Below are positions 8,542 to 14,719 of a stretch of 16,177 bases of DNA, piece by piece. Under the pieces are notes generated by a model that saw nothing but the letters and a program-made list of their open reading frames with translations, did not search any database and was not told the DNA's origin. The stretch comes from an uncultured Clostridia bacterium (GTDB taxonomy: Bacteria > Bacillota > Clostridia > Christensenellales > Borkfalkiaceae): the NCBI GenBank assembly GCA_947587775.1, contig CANPYD010000010.1:1-16177 (forward strand). Direction: 5' to 3'. Each line of letters begins with the position of its first letter. The first letter of the stretch is position 1. Made by a program: the position numbers and the translations under genes.

Positions 8542-8802
8542 ATGCCGCAGATCATTCCGATTCGGGATTTAAGGGATACGACGAAGATTTCCGAGATGTG
8601 CAATGCGACGAACGAGCCGATTTTTGTCACGAAGAACGGCTACGGTGACATGGTCGTCATGAGTATGGCCGCCTATGAGGAGCGGCTTGCGCAGGCCGAA
8701 ATGTACGTCAAAATCATGGAAGGCAAGGCGCAGGCTGACCGCGGAGAACTTACCGACGGCCCCGCCGCGCTCGCGAAATTGAGGGCAAAGTATGGCAAGT
8801 AA
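8542..8802 (+). CDS. Phd/YefM-family antitoxin
   Basis: An 86-residue protein. ATG 8542 is chosen because GGAGG (8531-8535) lies 6 nt upstream; an in-frame ATG at 8524 sits ahead of that site. The N-terminus MPQIIPIRDLRDTTKISEM, followed by PIFVTKNGYGDMVVMSMAAYEE, is the classic Phd/YefM DNA-binding fold, in which the protein binds its own operator. The charged C-terminal part (about 55-86) would wrap and neutralise the toxin. The stop overlaps the toxin start by 11 nt, the usual translational coupling for such pairs. The strong promoter with a spacer palindrome fits autorepression by the antitoxin or the complex. Family membership is clear; the exact subfamily (YefM or Phd) is not decided. 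Confidence 0.9.
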   Translation: MPQIIPIRDLRDTTKISEMCNATNEPIFVTKNGYGDMVVMSMAAYEERLAQAEMYVKIMEGKAQADRGELTDGPAALAKLRAKYGK

Positions 8803-9109
8803 ATATCGTTTTCGATTGACGCCGCTCGCCGAGCAGGACATTGACTCGGCGCTTGTCTACATATCGGAAACGCTCTGCAACGGAAAAGCCGCGATCGACC
8901 TGTTGGACAAGATAGCACACGCGATTGAAACGATTTGCGAGTTTCCTTATTCGGCCGCCGATTGCAAACTGTTTCTCGTGACGGACGAAATGATCCGCCA
9001 TATCCCCGTGGAAAACTATGTTATGATCTACGAGATAAAAGACGAGAAGAGCGTCAATATTCTGCGTTTCCGCTATACGCGCATGGATCTTAGCAAATTC
9101 AAGCCGTGA
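8792..9109 (+). CDS. RelE/ParE-superfamily toxin
   Basis: A 105-residue protein starting at ATG 8792 inside the end of the antitoxin gene, with GAGGG (8781-8785) upstream. It opens with FRLTPLAEQDIDSALVYISE, the usual first strand and helices of RelE/ParE toxins, and ends with RHIPVENYVMIYEIKDEKSVNILRFRYTRMD, the strand pair that packs at the active or binding face. RelE members cut mRNA in the ribosome, while ParE members block DNA gyrase; the sequence alone does not separate them. The D.A..Y motif and the R..-Y...YEI.DE..V.ILR pattern fit the ParE/RelE 'plasmid stabilisation' group. Toxin and antitoxin form a complete, intact operon, followed by a hairpin terminator candidate. Confidence 0.88.
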   Translation: MASKYRFRLTPLAEQDIDSALVYISETLCNGKAAIDLLDKIAHAIETICEFPYSAADCKLFLVTDEMIRHIPVENYVMIYEIKDEKSVNILRFRYTRMDLSKFKP

Positions 9110-9148
9110 CCCCATGTCTTGTTTTTCAAAATTTTACTGACTAATATC

Positions 9149-9175
9149 CACCCGCATAGCGGGTGCTATTTCCTT
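9149..9175 (+). terminator. Candidate terminator of the toxin-antitoxin operon
   Basis: CACCCGC (9149-9155), loop ATA, GCGGGTG (9159-9165), then the T-rich run CTATTTCCTTTT. It lies about 40 bp after the toxin stop. The stem is short (7 bp) and the T tract is interrupted, so confidence is moderate. Confidence 0.5.
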
Positions 9176-9199
9176 TTCGGCATGGGATCTCTCGACAGC

Positions 9200-9228
9200 G
9201 ACGCCCGCGGCTACTCGCCGCGGGCGTC
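9200..9228. repeat. Perfect 12-bp-stem hairpin in the gap
   Basis: GACGCCCGCGGC (9200-9211), loop TACTC, GCCGCGGGCGTC (9217-9228). It is flanked by TCTCGACA and GCTCGAAATGACA, so it resembles an intergenic palindromic repeat rather than a terminator: no T tract follows on either strand. Only one copy is in the window. Confidence 0.7.
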
Positions 9229-9287
9229 TCGCTCGAAATGACAAACAGGATGACGCTCCCCTTGCGGGGCAGGATGACGCCGCCCCA

Positions 9288-9402
9288 CCTTGGCTCCCCT
9301 CTCAGGGGAGCTGGCGCGCGCCCTTGCGTGACTGAGGGGTTCCTCAAAAACCCTATCCCCCGCTACGCGGGTACTTCCCCTACAAGGGGAAGCAAGGGGG
9401 CG
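9288..9402. repeat. Composite palindromic repeat (two-part unit)
   Basis: The first part (9288-9334) is the CCTTGGCTCCCC element, here with GGCGCGCGCCCTTGCG in place of the second hairpin. The second part (from about 9346) holds CCCGC/GCGGG (9359-9363 with 9367-9371) and CTTCCCCT/AGGGGAAG (9374-9381 with 9385-9392), then GCAAG. The same two parts occur in the same order at 12381-12485, so the pair behaves as one unit of about 110 bp. It fills most of the gap between the toxin gene and the AlkZ-related gene. No coding region was seen in 9110-9456. Confidence 0.85.
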
Positions 9403-9456
9403 ATCTCGGGGGCAAACAGTACGCTATCGCGGTGAGATCCTTCGGGACTTATCCCC

Positions 9457-10146
9457 CTAAATCGTTCTCTTCACGCGGATCAAATGCTCTATTTGCGGAT
9501 TTGAAACGTCGGGAAGGATGCGGGAAAGATGGGCGACGATCTTTTCAAGAGACTCTTCCGGTTCCCTTTTGTATGCGGAAGATACCGTTTCATAGCCAAA
9601 CAGGTTTTCGGGCGTGCTGTATTTTGCGACGCCCCAACCGTAGGGTTTTCCGTATTTATCCTGCTGATAGACAAAATCGGCGACGCAGAGGTATGTTTGC
9701 ATTTGCAGGCGGGTGATGATGGTTTCAAACCCCGTATTGCCCCCCTTGCGATAATTGCAGAGCATTTTCAGGTCCTTTGAGAGCAGCTCTTTGTGTTCCG
9801 CGATCGTTTCAAAGATATATTGATCCTTGCGCGGCGCGAGCCCCTCGTCGCAGCGGGAATCGAAATCGTAACCGTCCCTTCGGTAGTTCGCAAAATCGGG
9901 GAACCACTCTGTACTCACAAACCCCGCCTTGCCGTTGAAAAATTTCCCGTACAGACATTTCCCGCTCTTGATCACGGGGCCCTTCCATTCCCACGGCCCG
10001 TCGACGCCGTCCGCAAACCACAGCGCGGGCGGACAGCATTCCTCGATGGAAAAGCCGCCGATCTCATTTGCGAAAAAGGGTAAAAAGCCCACCTCTTGCA
10101 CGAGACGGACGATGTCGTCCGCGCTTTTGAGTTCGTAAAACCTCAT
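9457..10146 (-). CDS. AlkZ-related (YcaQ-like) protein
   Basis: A 229-residue protein. ATG 10146 has GGAGG about 5 nt upstream. There is no signal peptide or membrane segment, so it should be cytoplasmic. From memory of similar clostridial proteins it matches a group annotated 'AlkZ-related', distant relatives of the winged-helix DNA glycosylase AlkZ/YcaQ. Conserved-looking blocks are VRLVQEVGFLPFFANEI (14-30), GPWEWKGPVIKSGKCLYGKF (50-69), FPDFANYRRDGYDFD (82-96), LCNYRKGGNTGFETIITRLQ (130-149) and YGKPYGWGVAKY (165-176). No catalytic residue can be assigned with confidence, so DNA repair activity is unproven. It is the last gene of the rbgA-rnhB-yraN strand block, separated from yraN by a hairpin that may reduce read-through. 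No strong promoter of its own was seen in the 45-bp gap. Confidence 0.6.
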   Translation of the reverse strand: MRFYELKSADDIVRLVQEVGFLPFFANEIGGFSIEECCPPALWFADGVDGPWEWKGPVIKSGKCLYGKFFNGKAGFVSTEWFPDFANYRRDGYDFDSRCDEGLAPRKDQYIFETIAEHKELLSKDLKMLCNYRKGGNTGFETIITRLQMQTYLCVADFVYQQDKYGKPYGWGVAKYSTPENLFGYETVSSAYKREPEESLEKIVAHLSRILPDVSNPQIEHLIRVKRTI

Positions 10147-10168
10147 AAACCCCTCCGAATGGTAGCAT

Positions 10169-10192
10169 AAAATCCGCCTTTGGGCGGATTTT
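10169..10192 (-). terminator. Hairpin terminator after yraN
   Basis: AAAATCCGCC (10169-10178), 4-nt loop, GGCGGATTTT (10183-10192): a perfect 10-bp stem. On the minus strand it ends in GGCGGATTTT directly after the yraN stop codon, which it overlaps by one base. The T run is short and part of the stem, so termination may be partial. Confidence 0.6.
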
Positions 10193-10554
10193 CAGATGAA
10201 CGCGTTTTCGAAATATTCGATCTCGCCCTCGTAGATCGAGGAGACGTCGTAGCGGATGGGCACTTCCTCCCGCACCATGGCACAGTAAAATTTTGCCATC
10301 ATGCGGTACCGCCGCTGTTTTTCGCGGTCGACCGCCTCGGTCGGAAGTCCGAACGCGTCGCTCTCCCGCGCCTTGACTTCGACGAGGCAGATATAGCCGT
10401 CGGGGCTCCTCGCCACGATGTCCGCCTCCCCGTAGGGCGTCTTGAAATTGCGCTTCAAGATCTTATATTTGTGTTTTTTTAAGTATTTGCAGGTGAGATC
10501 CTCACCTTCCCGTCCCAGAACTTTTTTATGAAGGTCCTTCGGTGAATTCTGCAT
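10192..10554 (-). CDS. yraN: YraN/UPF0102-family predicted endonuclease
   Basis: A 120-residue protein. ATG 10554 follows GGAGG with a 7-nt spacer and gives the usual family length. It contains LGREGEDLTCKYLKKHKYKI, the family's N-terminal helix, RNFKTPYGEADIV with Glu43 and Asp45, and LVEVKAR with Glu59 and Lys61. Together these form the D...ExK core of the Holliday-junction-resolvase-like restriction endonuclease fold. Its cellular role is not settled; the gene very often follows rnhB, as here. Its first 76 nt overlap the end of rnhB in another frame, longer than usual for this pair, but the strong ribosome binding site and lack of a later ATG make this start the best one. Confidence 0.9.
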   Translation of the reverse strand: MQNSPKDLHKKVLGREGEDLTCKYLKKHKYKILKRNFKTPYGEADIVARSPDGYICLVEVKARESDAFGLPTEAVDREKQRRYRMMAKFYCAMVREEVPIRYDVSSIYEGEIEYFENAFI

Positions 10555-11114
10555 ATCCCAACCTCCTTGATCGCCCGTATGTGCTGCGCCGTACCGTAGC
10601 CCGCATTGTGTTCGAACCCGTATTCGGGGAACTCCTCGGCATATCTTGCCATGAGCGCGTCGCGGTACACCTTTGCGACGATACTCGCCGCGCCGATGGA
10701 ATACACGAGGGCGTCCCCCTTGACGACGCTCTTCTGCGGACAGGAGATGTCGAGGGTCATGTTGCCGTCGGTCAGCACAAAATCGGGCGGGAGCGAGAGC
10801 GCTTCGACGGCACGTTTCATGCCGAGCCGCGTCGCCTGCAAGATATTGATCGCATCGATCGTGCCCTCGTCCACTTCGATCACCGAAAAGGCACGGGCGG
10901 CGTCCTTGATCCGTTCGGAGAGCGCCTCCCGTTTTTTGGCGGAGAGCGCCTTGCTGTCGTCCACGCCCAAAATGCGCTTTTCTTCCTCGAGGGGCAGGAT
11001 CACGGCGGCGCAAACGACGGGCCCCGCAAGCGGACCGCGGCCCACTTCGTCGACCCCCGCAACGGCGGCATATCCCCGCGAAAAGTATTCTCTTTCGTAA
11101 GTCAATTCGTCCAT
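10479..11114 (-). CDS. rnhB: Ribonuclease HII
   Basis: A 211-residue enzyme that cuts the RNA strand of RNA-DNA hybrids and starts removal of single ribonucleotides misplaced in DNA. The signature AGVDEVGRGPLAGPVV (19-34) carries catalytic Asp22 and Glu23. Asp116 (LTDGN) and Asp134 (VKGDALVYSIGAASIVAKVYRD) complete the metal-binding set. DDSKALSAKKRE (52-63) and the C-terminal IHRRTF (190-195) are also typical. ATG 11114 lies 15 nt after the rbgA stop; only weak ribosome-binding similarity (GGAT) is seen, so coupling to rbgA translation is likely. The tail after HRRTF is about 16 residues long and overlaps the start of yraN. Confidence 0.95.
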   Translation of the reverse strand: MDELTYEREYFSRGYAAVAGVDEVGRGPLAGPVVCAAVILPLEEEKRILGVDDSKALSAKKREALSERIKDAARAFSVIEVDEGTIDAINILQATRLGMKRAVEALSLPPDFVLTDGNMTLDISCPQKSVVKGDALVYSIGAASIVAKVYRDALMARYAEEFPEYGFEHNAGYGTAQHIRAIKEVGICRIHRRTFIKKFWDGKVRISPANT

Positions 11115-11129
11115 AATTCGATCCGTATC

Positions 11130-11981
11130 TCAAATCAAACCGGCGTCTCTGAGGTCGTCGACGCGATCGAGCGCCGTTCTTCCGAGCCTGCCCTTGCGGA
11201 AATCGTCGAGAACCGTCCTCTCACCGCGCACATAGTCGGGCTCGCCGCCGCGCAAGAGGAATCCCATGCGCTTGCAGACCGCTTCCAGCATCTCGAGGGG
11301 CGTCCCGCCCTCGATCCCGTACCGCTCCCTGAGCCCCGCGGGGTAGCTCTCCGCAAGTTCTTCGAGAAGCGCAAGCGCGATCTCGTCGATCTCCAAAATA
11401 TCGTCGTTGATGCTCCCCACATAGGCGAGCCGCCTCGCTAAAACTTGGTTTTCGCAGGAAGGGGGCATCGTCCCGGGGGTGTCCATGAGCTCAAACGCGC
11501 CGCATTTGACCCACTGTTTCGCCCGCGTCACGCCCGCCTTGTCCCCCGTCACGGCCTTTCTCCCGCCCGCCAAGAGGTTAATGAGCGTGCTTTTTCCCGT
11601 ATTAGGGACGCCCGCGACGAGAAAACGCAGAGGACGGACGACCCCCTTTTCACGGTTGCGGGCGATCCGCTCGGCGGCGAGCTCTTCCATCGCATGCGTG
11701 AGGGGGCGGACGGAACGCTTGTCCCCCGCGTTCACGGCGATCGCGCGCTTTCCGCTCTCCGTAAGGGTATTGATATATGCGTCCGCAAGGGCGAGATCCG
11801 CCTTGTTGAGAACGTAAAGGACGGGTTTTCCGCATACCATGTCCGTAAGCCTCCTGTTGAAAGAGGCCGCGGGGCAGCGCGCATCGAGGACGAAAACGAC
11901 CGCGTCGCAGAGTGTTAAATTGTCCGCCATCATGCGCATGGCCTTCGCCATGTGCCCGGGGTACCATTGGATTACTTTCAT
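11130..11981 (-). CDS. rbgA: Ribosome biogenesis GTPase RbgA (YlqF)
   Basis: A 283-residue circularly permuted GTPase that helps late assembly of the 50S ribosomal subunit. The start at 11981 gives the standard family N-terminus IQWYPGHMAKA (4-14) with the conserved His10. The motif order is permuted: G4 NKAD (59-62), then G1 GVPNTGKST (124-132), G2 around Thr152 and G3 DTPG (167-170). A C-terminal helical region of about 100 residues matches the RNA-binding part. After DTPG this protein has TMPPS rather than the more usual ILWP. The frame stays open upstream to a TTG at 12053 across a strong hairpin, but family alignment favours 11981. No clear ribosome binding site is seen ahead of either start. 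It is followed by rnhB, as in many Firmicutes. Confidence 0.93.
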   Translation of the reverse strand: MKVIQWYPGHMAKAMRMMADNLTLCDAVVFVLDARCPAASFNRRLTDMVCGKPVLYVLNKADLALADAYINTLTESGKRAIAVNAGDKRSVRPLTHAMEELAAERIARNREKGVVRPLRFLVAGVPNTGKSTLINLLAGGRKAVTGDKAGVTRAKQWVKCGAFELMDTPGTMPPSCENQVLARRLAYVGSINDDILEIDEIALALLEELAESYPAGLRERYGIEGGTPLEMLEAVCKRMGFLLRGGEPDYVRGERTVLDDFRKGRLGRTALDRVDDLRDAGLI

Positions 11982-11995
11982 GATCGATTTTTGTT

Positions 11996-12056
11996 TCGTT
12001 GAATTTGTTTTTTCGTCTGCGCCTTTAGGGCGCATGCTCAAAAACAAATTCAACGA
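11996..12056. repeat. Nested 17-bp inverted repeat upstream of rbgA
   Basis: The outer arms TCGTTGAATTTGTTTTT (11996-12012) and AAAAACAAATTCAACGA (12040-12056) are perfectly complementary. Inside lies a second stem TGCGCC (12018-12023) with GGCGCA (12029-12034). The element ends 14 bp ahead of the rbgA ATG and would form a very stable hairpin in the leader. No T tract follows, so it is not a classical terminator. It may be a mobile palindromic repeat or a regulatory leader structure. Confidence 0.85.
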
Positions 12057-12145
12057 GGGGTTAAGACTTCTGCCTTGTAATTACGATTCGGCCGTCCCTG
12101 TTCTGTTTCACACGACAGTAAGGTTCCCGTAGGGTACCAAATTGG

Positions 12146-12244
12146 GTGCGCTCAGGCGGGGAAACCCCGCCACGCGCAGTAATTTTATTTCGCTCAACTT
12201 GAGTGCGCTGCCGCAAAAGCGTGGTTTTGCTTCGCGCAGTGATT
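12146..12244. repeat. Two diverged hairpin units bounded by GTGCGCT and GCGCAGTnATT
   Basis: Unit 1 (12146-12184) runs GTGCGCT, the stem GGCGGGG/CCCCGCC, then GCGCAGTAATT. Unit 2 (12203-12244) has the same ends, GTGCGCT and GCGCAGTGATT, around a different core, GCCGCAAAAGCGTGGTTTTGC. The shared ends with different middles suggest two members of one repeat family. Confidence 0.6.
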
Positions 12245-12254
12245 CAGGAACTCG

Positions 12255-12380
12255 CCCCACCCCCTACCCCCTCCCACGGAGGGGGCTGCATGACGCCGCG
12301 ACTCCCCTTCCACGGAGGGGGCAAGACCTGCCCCCTTTGAAGGGGGCGGGTGGCGCGCGTAGCGCGTCAGGTGGGGGTTG
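12255..12380. repeat. GC-rich palindromic element with complementary ends
   Basis: It starts CCCCACCCCC and ends GGTGGGGG, so the ends can pair. Inside are several small hairpins: CCCCCTCC/GGAGGGGG, CCCCCTT/AAGGGGG and GCGCG/CGCGC. The phrase CCACGGAGGGGGC occurs twice (near 12274 and 12311). It lies directly against the composite repeat that follows. A MITE-like origin is possible but no target duplication was recognised. Confidence 0.6.
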
Positions 12381-12485
12381 CCTTGGCGCCTTAGGAGGAG
12401 CTGTCACCGCAGGTGACTGAGGGGTTTTCGAAAACCCTATCCCCCGCTGCGCGGGTACTTCCCCTAAAAGGGGAAGCAAGAGAGG
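12381..12485. repeat. Second copy of the composite palindromic repeat
   Basis: CCTTGGCGCC...GGAGCTGTCACCGCAGGTGACTGAGGGGTT is followed by AACCCTATCCCCCGCTGCGCGGGTACTTCCCCTAAAAGGGGAAGCAAG (quoted here as separate blocks in the same order as at 9288-9402). The first hairpin has decayed (TTAGGAGGAG in place of TCAGGGGAG), while the second (GTCACC/GGTGAC) is intact. Confidence 0.85.
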
Positions 12486-12498
12486 GGTGCGCGGGTAT

Positions 12499-12547
12499 CC
12501 CCCTCTCAGGAGAGCCGGCGCGCCGCCCTTGGCGCGACTGTGTGGTT
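12499..12547. repeat. Diverged copy of the CCCCTCTCAGGGGAG repeat
   Basis: CCCCCTCTCAGGAGAGCC, then GGCGCGCCGCCCTTGGCG, then CGACTGTGTGGTTT. It matches the copy at 9288-9334 in carrying the GGCGCGC...CCCTTG middle, so two sub-types of the repeat exist in the window. It lies 16 bp after the trmD stop. Confidence 0.7.
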
Positions 12548-12563
12548 TACCGCGTCATCCCCC

Positions 12564-13229
12564 CTACTTCAACAAATCGGGGCGGAGTTTGCGCGTGAGG
12601 GCGAGCGCCTGTTCGCGGCGCCACTTGTCGATCTCCGCGTGATTGCCGCTGCGGAGCACCTCGGGCACCGTGAGCCCCCTGTATTCCACGGGACGGGTAT
12701 ATTGCGGATACTCCAATAAGTTCTCCGAAAAGCTCTCATCGACGAGAGAAGACGGCGCAAGCACCCCATCCACATAGCGCGCCACGCAGTCCACAAGCAC
12801 CATGGCGGGCAGCTCTCCGCCCGTCAGAACATAGTCGCCGATAGAGATCTCTTCGTCGATGAAGAGATCGATCGCCCGCTGGTCCACCCCCTCGTAGTGT
12901 CCGCAGAGGAGCACGAGCTCCTCCTCTTCCGAAAGGCGGATGACTTTCTCCTGCGTGAGCGTCTTTCCCTTGGGGGAGAGATAGATTCTCCGCGCACCAT
13001 GTCCGGGATCCACCGCTTCGATCGCGCTTCCGATGGGCTGCGCCATCATAACCATGCCCGCGCCGCCGCCGAACGGATAATCGTCGCATTTCAAGTGTTT
13101 GTCCTCGGTATAGTCGCGGATATCGACAATATTGAGCTGAAATTTTCCCTCCTTCGTCGCCCTGCCGATAATGCTCGACGAGAGCGCGGAAAACATTTCG
13201 GGGAAGAGGGTGAGAACAGTGATTTTCAT
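12564..13229 (-). CDS. trmD: tRNA (guanine-N1-)-methyltransferase
   Basis: A 221-residue SPOUT-class methyltransferase that uses S-adenosylmethionine to make m1G at position 37 of tRNAs reading CNN and some other codons, which prevents +1 frameshifting. Family hallmarks are MKITVLTLFPEMF at the start, DDYPFGGGAGMVM (49-61), the trefoil-knot SAM site LCGHYEGVDQR (108-118) and SIGDYVLTGGELPAMVLVD (129-147), and EYPQYTRP (173-180). Length is normal. The ATG lies 3 nt after the stop of the ABC permease gene and has no clear ribosome binding site, so translation is probably coupled. It is normally next to rimM; here an ABC transporter pair separates them. Confidence 0.96.
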   Translation of the reverse strand: MKITVLTLFPEMFSALSSSIIGRATKEGKFQLNIVDIRDYTEDKHLKCDDYPFGGGAGMVMMAQPIGSAIEAVDPGHGARRIYLSPKGKTLTQEKVIRLSEEEELVLLCGHYEGVDQRAIDLFIDEEISIGDYVLTGGELPAMVLVDCVARYVDGVLAPSSLVDESFSENLLEYPQYTRPVEYRGLTVPEVLRSGNHAEIDKWRREQALALTRKLRPDLLK

Positions 13230-13232
13230 GGG

Positions 13233-14018
13233 TTATACAATGAGATTGACTTTATTCCTTAAAATATATCGGATGAGGAAGAAACTGCCCACGTCGAGCG
13301 CTCCGACAAGCAGGATCTGCACCCACATATAGAGGTGCACGGAGACCTCCGCCGCCGCATCATAGATGGGCATTATGGCGTAAAGGGCGAGCATCTGATA
13401 GGCGATATAGAGGCCGATCACGATGACAAACGTCATGAGCTTGCGGTGGCTCGTGAAGAGCTGTCCCAGAGAGATGCAGGCATAGATCACCAGCGTCGCC
13501 GCGGGGATCGAGAGAATGAAGAGCAGGAGCTCTTCCACAAACAGCCCCGGCGCCGCAGCGATATCATCAAACCACATCCGGAAGGAGACGATGACGTCCA
13601 CCCCGAGGTCGGAGAGGAAATTCGCGGGCATTCCGATGAGAAAGATAAACAGGGAAAAGGCGCTCACGGCGCAAGCCGCAAACATGGCGATGATCGAGGA
13701 TAAGAGTTTCGCCCAGATGATCCCCACGGGGGAGACGGGCAGAGAGAGCGTCAGATATCCCTCGCCCGTAAAGAGCGTCCTATAAAATCTCGAGACCCCG
13801 AGCGCCCACGCCGCAACGACGAGCGCGAGGATCGCGAACACATAGAGCATGATGAAGAGGAGCGGGAGCAGCATGTTGCCGCTCGTCGCGTTTTCGGTTT
13901 TCGCAAGCTCCACGGCGAGAAGGATCCGCCCGATCGCGGCGAACACGACGACTGCAGCCGCAAAGAAGAGAAGGACGCGGAAGAGCGCGATGAGTTCATG
14001 CTTCAACAGCTTTACCAT
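13233..14018 (-). CDS. ABC-2 type transporter permease
   Basis: A 261-residue membrane protein with six predicted helices at about 13-36, 49-73, 100-129, 160-186, 194-216 and 229-252. The segment FYRTLFTGEGYLTLSLPVSP (78-97) before the third helix is typical of clostridial ABC-2 permeases paired with a single-domain ATPase. The gene start overlaps the end of the ATPase gene by 7 nt, so the two are surely co-expressed and form one transporter, probably an exporter. The substrate cannot be read from the sequence; peptide antibiotics, lipids and drugs are all handled by related pairs. GGAGGTG lies 8 nt upstream of the start. It lies between housekeeping genes, an unusual position. Confidence 0.85.
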   Translation of the reverse strand: MVKLLKHELIALFRVLLFFAAAVVVFAAIGRILLAVELAKTENATSGNMLLPLLFIMLYVFAILALVVAAWALGVSRFYRTLFTGEGYLTLSLPVSPVGIIWAKLLSSIIAMFAACAVSAFSLFIFLIGMPANFLSDLGVDVIVSFRMWFDDIAAAPGLFVEELLLFILSIPAATLVIYACISLGQLFTSHRKLMTFVIVIGLYIAYQMLALYAIMPIYDAAAEVSVHLYMWVQILLVGALDVGSFFLIRYILRNKVNLIV

Positions 14019-14710
14019 CTGAACACCTCCCGGAAGAGCTCGTCGAGGCTCTTCCCTTCCCGCTCCCTGACTGTTTGGACGTCCTCGTCGAGAACGACGT
14101 TCCCGCGGTTCAGAAAGATCGCGTGCGTCAGGACGGGTTCGATATCCGCAATGAGATGGGTACAGAGAAGGATGGTCGCCCCCTCGGGCTTGTTCCGCAA
14201 AATCGTATCGAGAATGAAATCCCGCGCCGCGGGATCGACGCCCGCGATGGGCTCGTCGAGAATGTAGAGTTTTGCATCCCGCGACATGGTGAGGATGAGC
14301 CCGACTTTCTCCTTATTTCCCTTGGAGAGCGCACGGATGCGCTGTTCGAGCCCGATCCCGAGCCGCGCGCACATCTCCTCCGCGCGTTCGGTGCGGAAAT
14401 CGGGGAAGAAATCCTTCACATAGGCGATCGCCTGTTTCACCTTCATGCGATCCGATAAGAAATTGGAATCGGGCAGATACGCCGTGATCGCCTTCGTTTC
14501 GGGCGAGGGCGCTTTTCCGTCGATGAGAATGGCTCCCGCGGTCGGTTGCAGCATGCCCATGGCGAGCTTGATGAGGGTGGACTTCCCGCTCCCGTTCGGT
14601 CCGAGAAGCCCGACGATCCCGCCCGCTTCCACGCGCAGGTTGACGTTGCAGAGCGCAACGGAAGAACCGTAGCTCTTGCTTAAATTTCCGCATTCGAGAA
14701 TGACAGACAT
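14012..14710 (-). CDS. ABC transporter ATP-binding protein
   Basis: A 232-residue nucleotide-binding subunit. Motifs in order: Walker A GPNGSGKST (37-45, Lys43), YLPD at the Q-loop place (78-81, no Gln), signature LSKGNKEKV (128-136), Walker B LYILDEP (148-154, Glu153 catalytic) and the switch His in CTH (183-185). LSKG in place of LSGG is common in the BcrA/YtrB-type group that works with ABC-2 permeases. The start has AGGGGG upstream and lies 9 nt after the rimM stop; the end overlaps the permease gene. It powers the transporter made with the next gene. Whether it serves resistance, stress response or another export task is not clear. Confidence 0.92.
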   Translation of the reverse strand: MSVILECGNLSKSYGSSVALCNVNLRVEAGGIVGLLGPNGSGKSTLIKLAMGMLQPTAGAILIDGKAPSPETKAITAYLPDSNFLSDRMKVKQAIAYVKDFFPDFRTERAEEMCARLGIGLEQRIRALSKGNKEKVGLILTMSRDAKLYILDEPIAGVDPAARDFILDTILRNKPEGATILLCTHLIADIEPVLTHAIFLNRGNVVLDEDVQTVREREGKSLDELFREVFRW

Positions 14711-14719
14711 CTTTTCCCC

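Larger units (their letters stand above)
11982..12563. other. Gene-free gap between trmD and rbgA
   Basis: About 580 bp without a supported gene. It holds the nested hairpin next to rbgA (11996-12056) and repeat units at 12146-12244, 12255-12380, 12381-12485 and 12499-12547. In 12057-12145 nothing definite is recognised. No rplS (L19) reading frame is found, although that gene often sits here. No convincing promoter for rbgA was seen. Confidence 0.7.

Noticed and set aside
10542..11441. 299-residue plus-strand frame across rnhB and rbgA
   Set aside because: It lies antisense to two well-supported genes and has no recognisable domain.
12055..12140. tRNA-like text (GGGGTTAAGACTTCTGCCTTGTAA and a GGGTACCA end) on the plus strand
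   Set aside because: It resembles a D-arm and an anticodon loop, but the anticodon stem does not pair and no matching acceptor stem or T-arm is found. At most it is a decayed remnant.
12121..12160. T-box-like GGGTACC phrase
   Set aside because: No specifier stem or downstream aminoacyl-tRNA or amino-acid gene is present in the correct direction.
12264..12479. 71-residue minus-strand frame in the trmD-rbgA gap
   Set aside because: It is a Pro/Arg/Gly-rich translation of the palindromic repeats with no start signal.
12255..12550. Possible CRISPR array in the repeat-rich gap
   Set aside because: The repeats are palindromic, unequal in length and spacing, and not separated by regular spacers; no cas genes are near.
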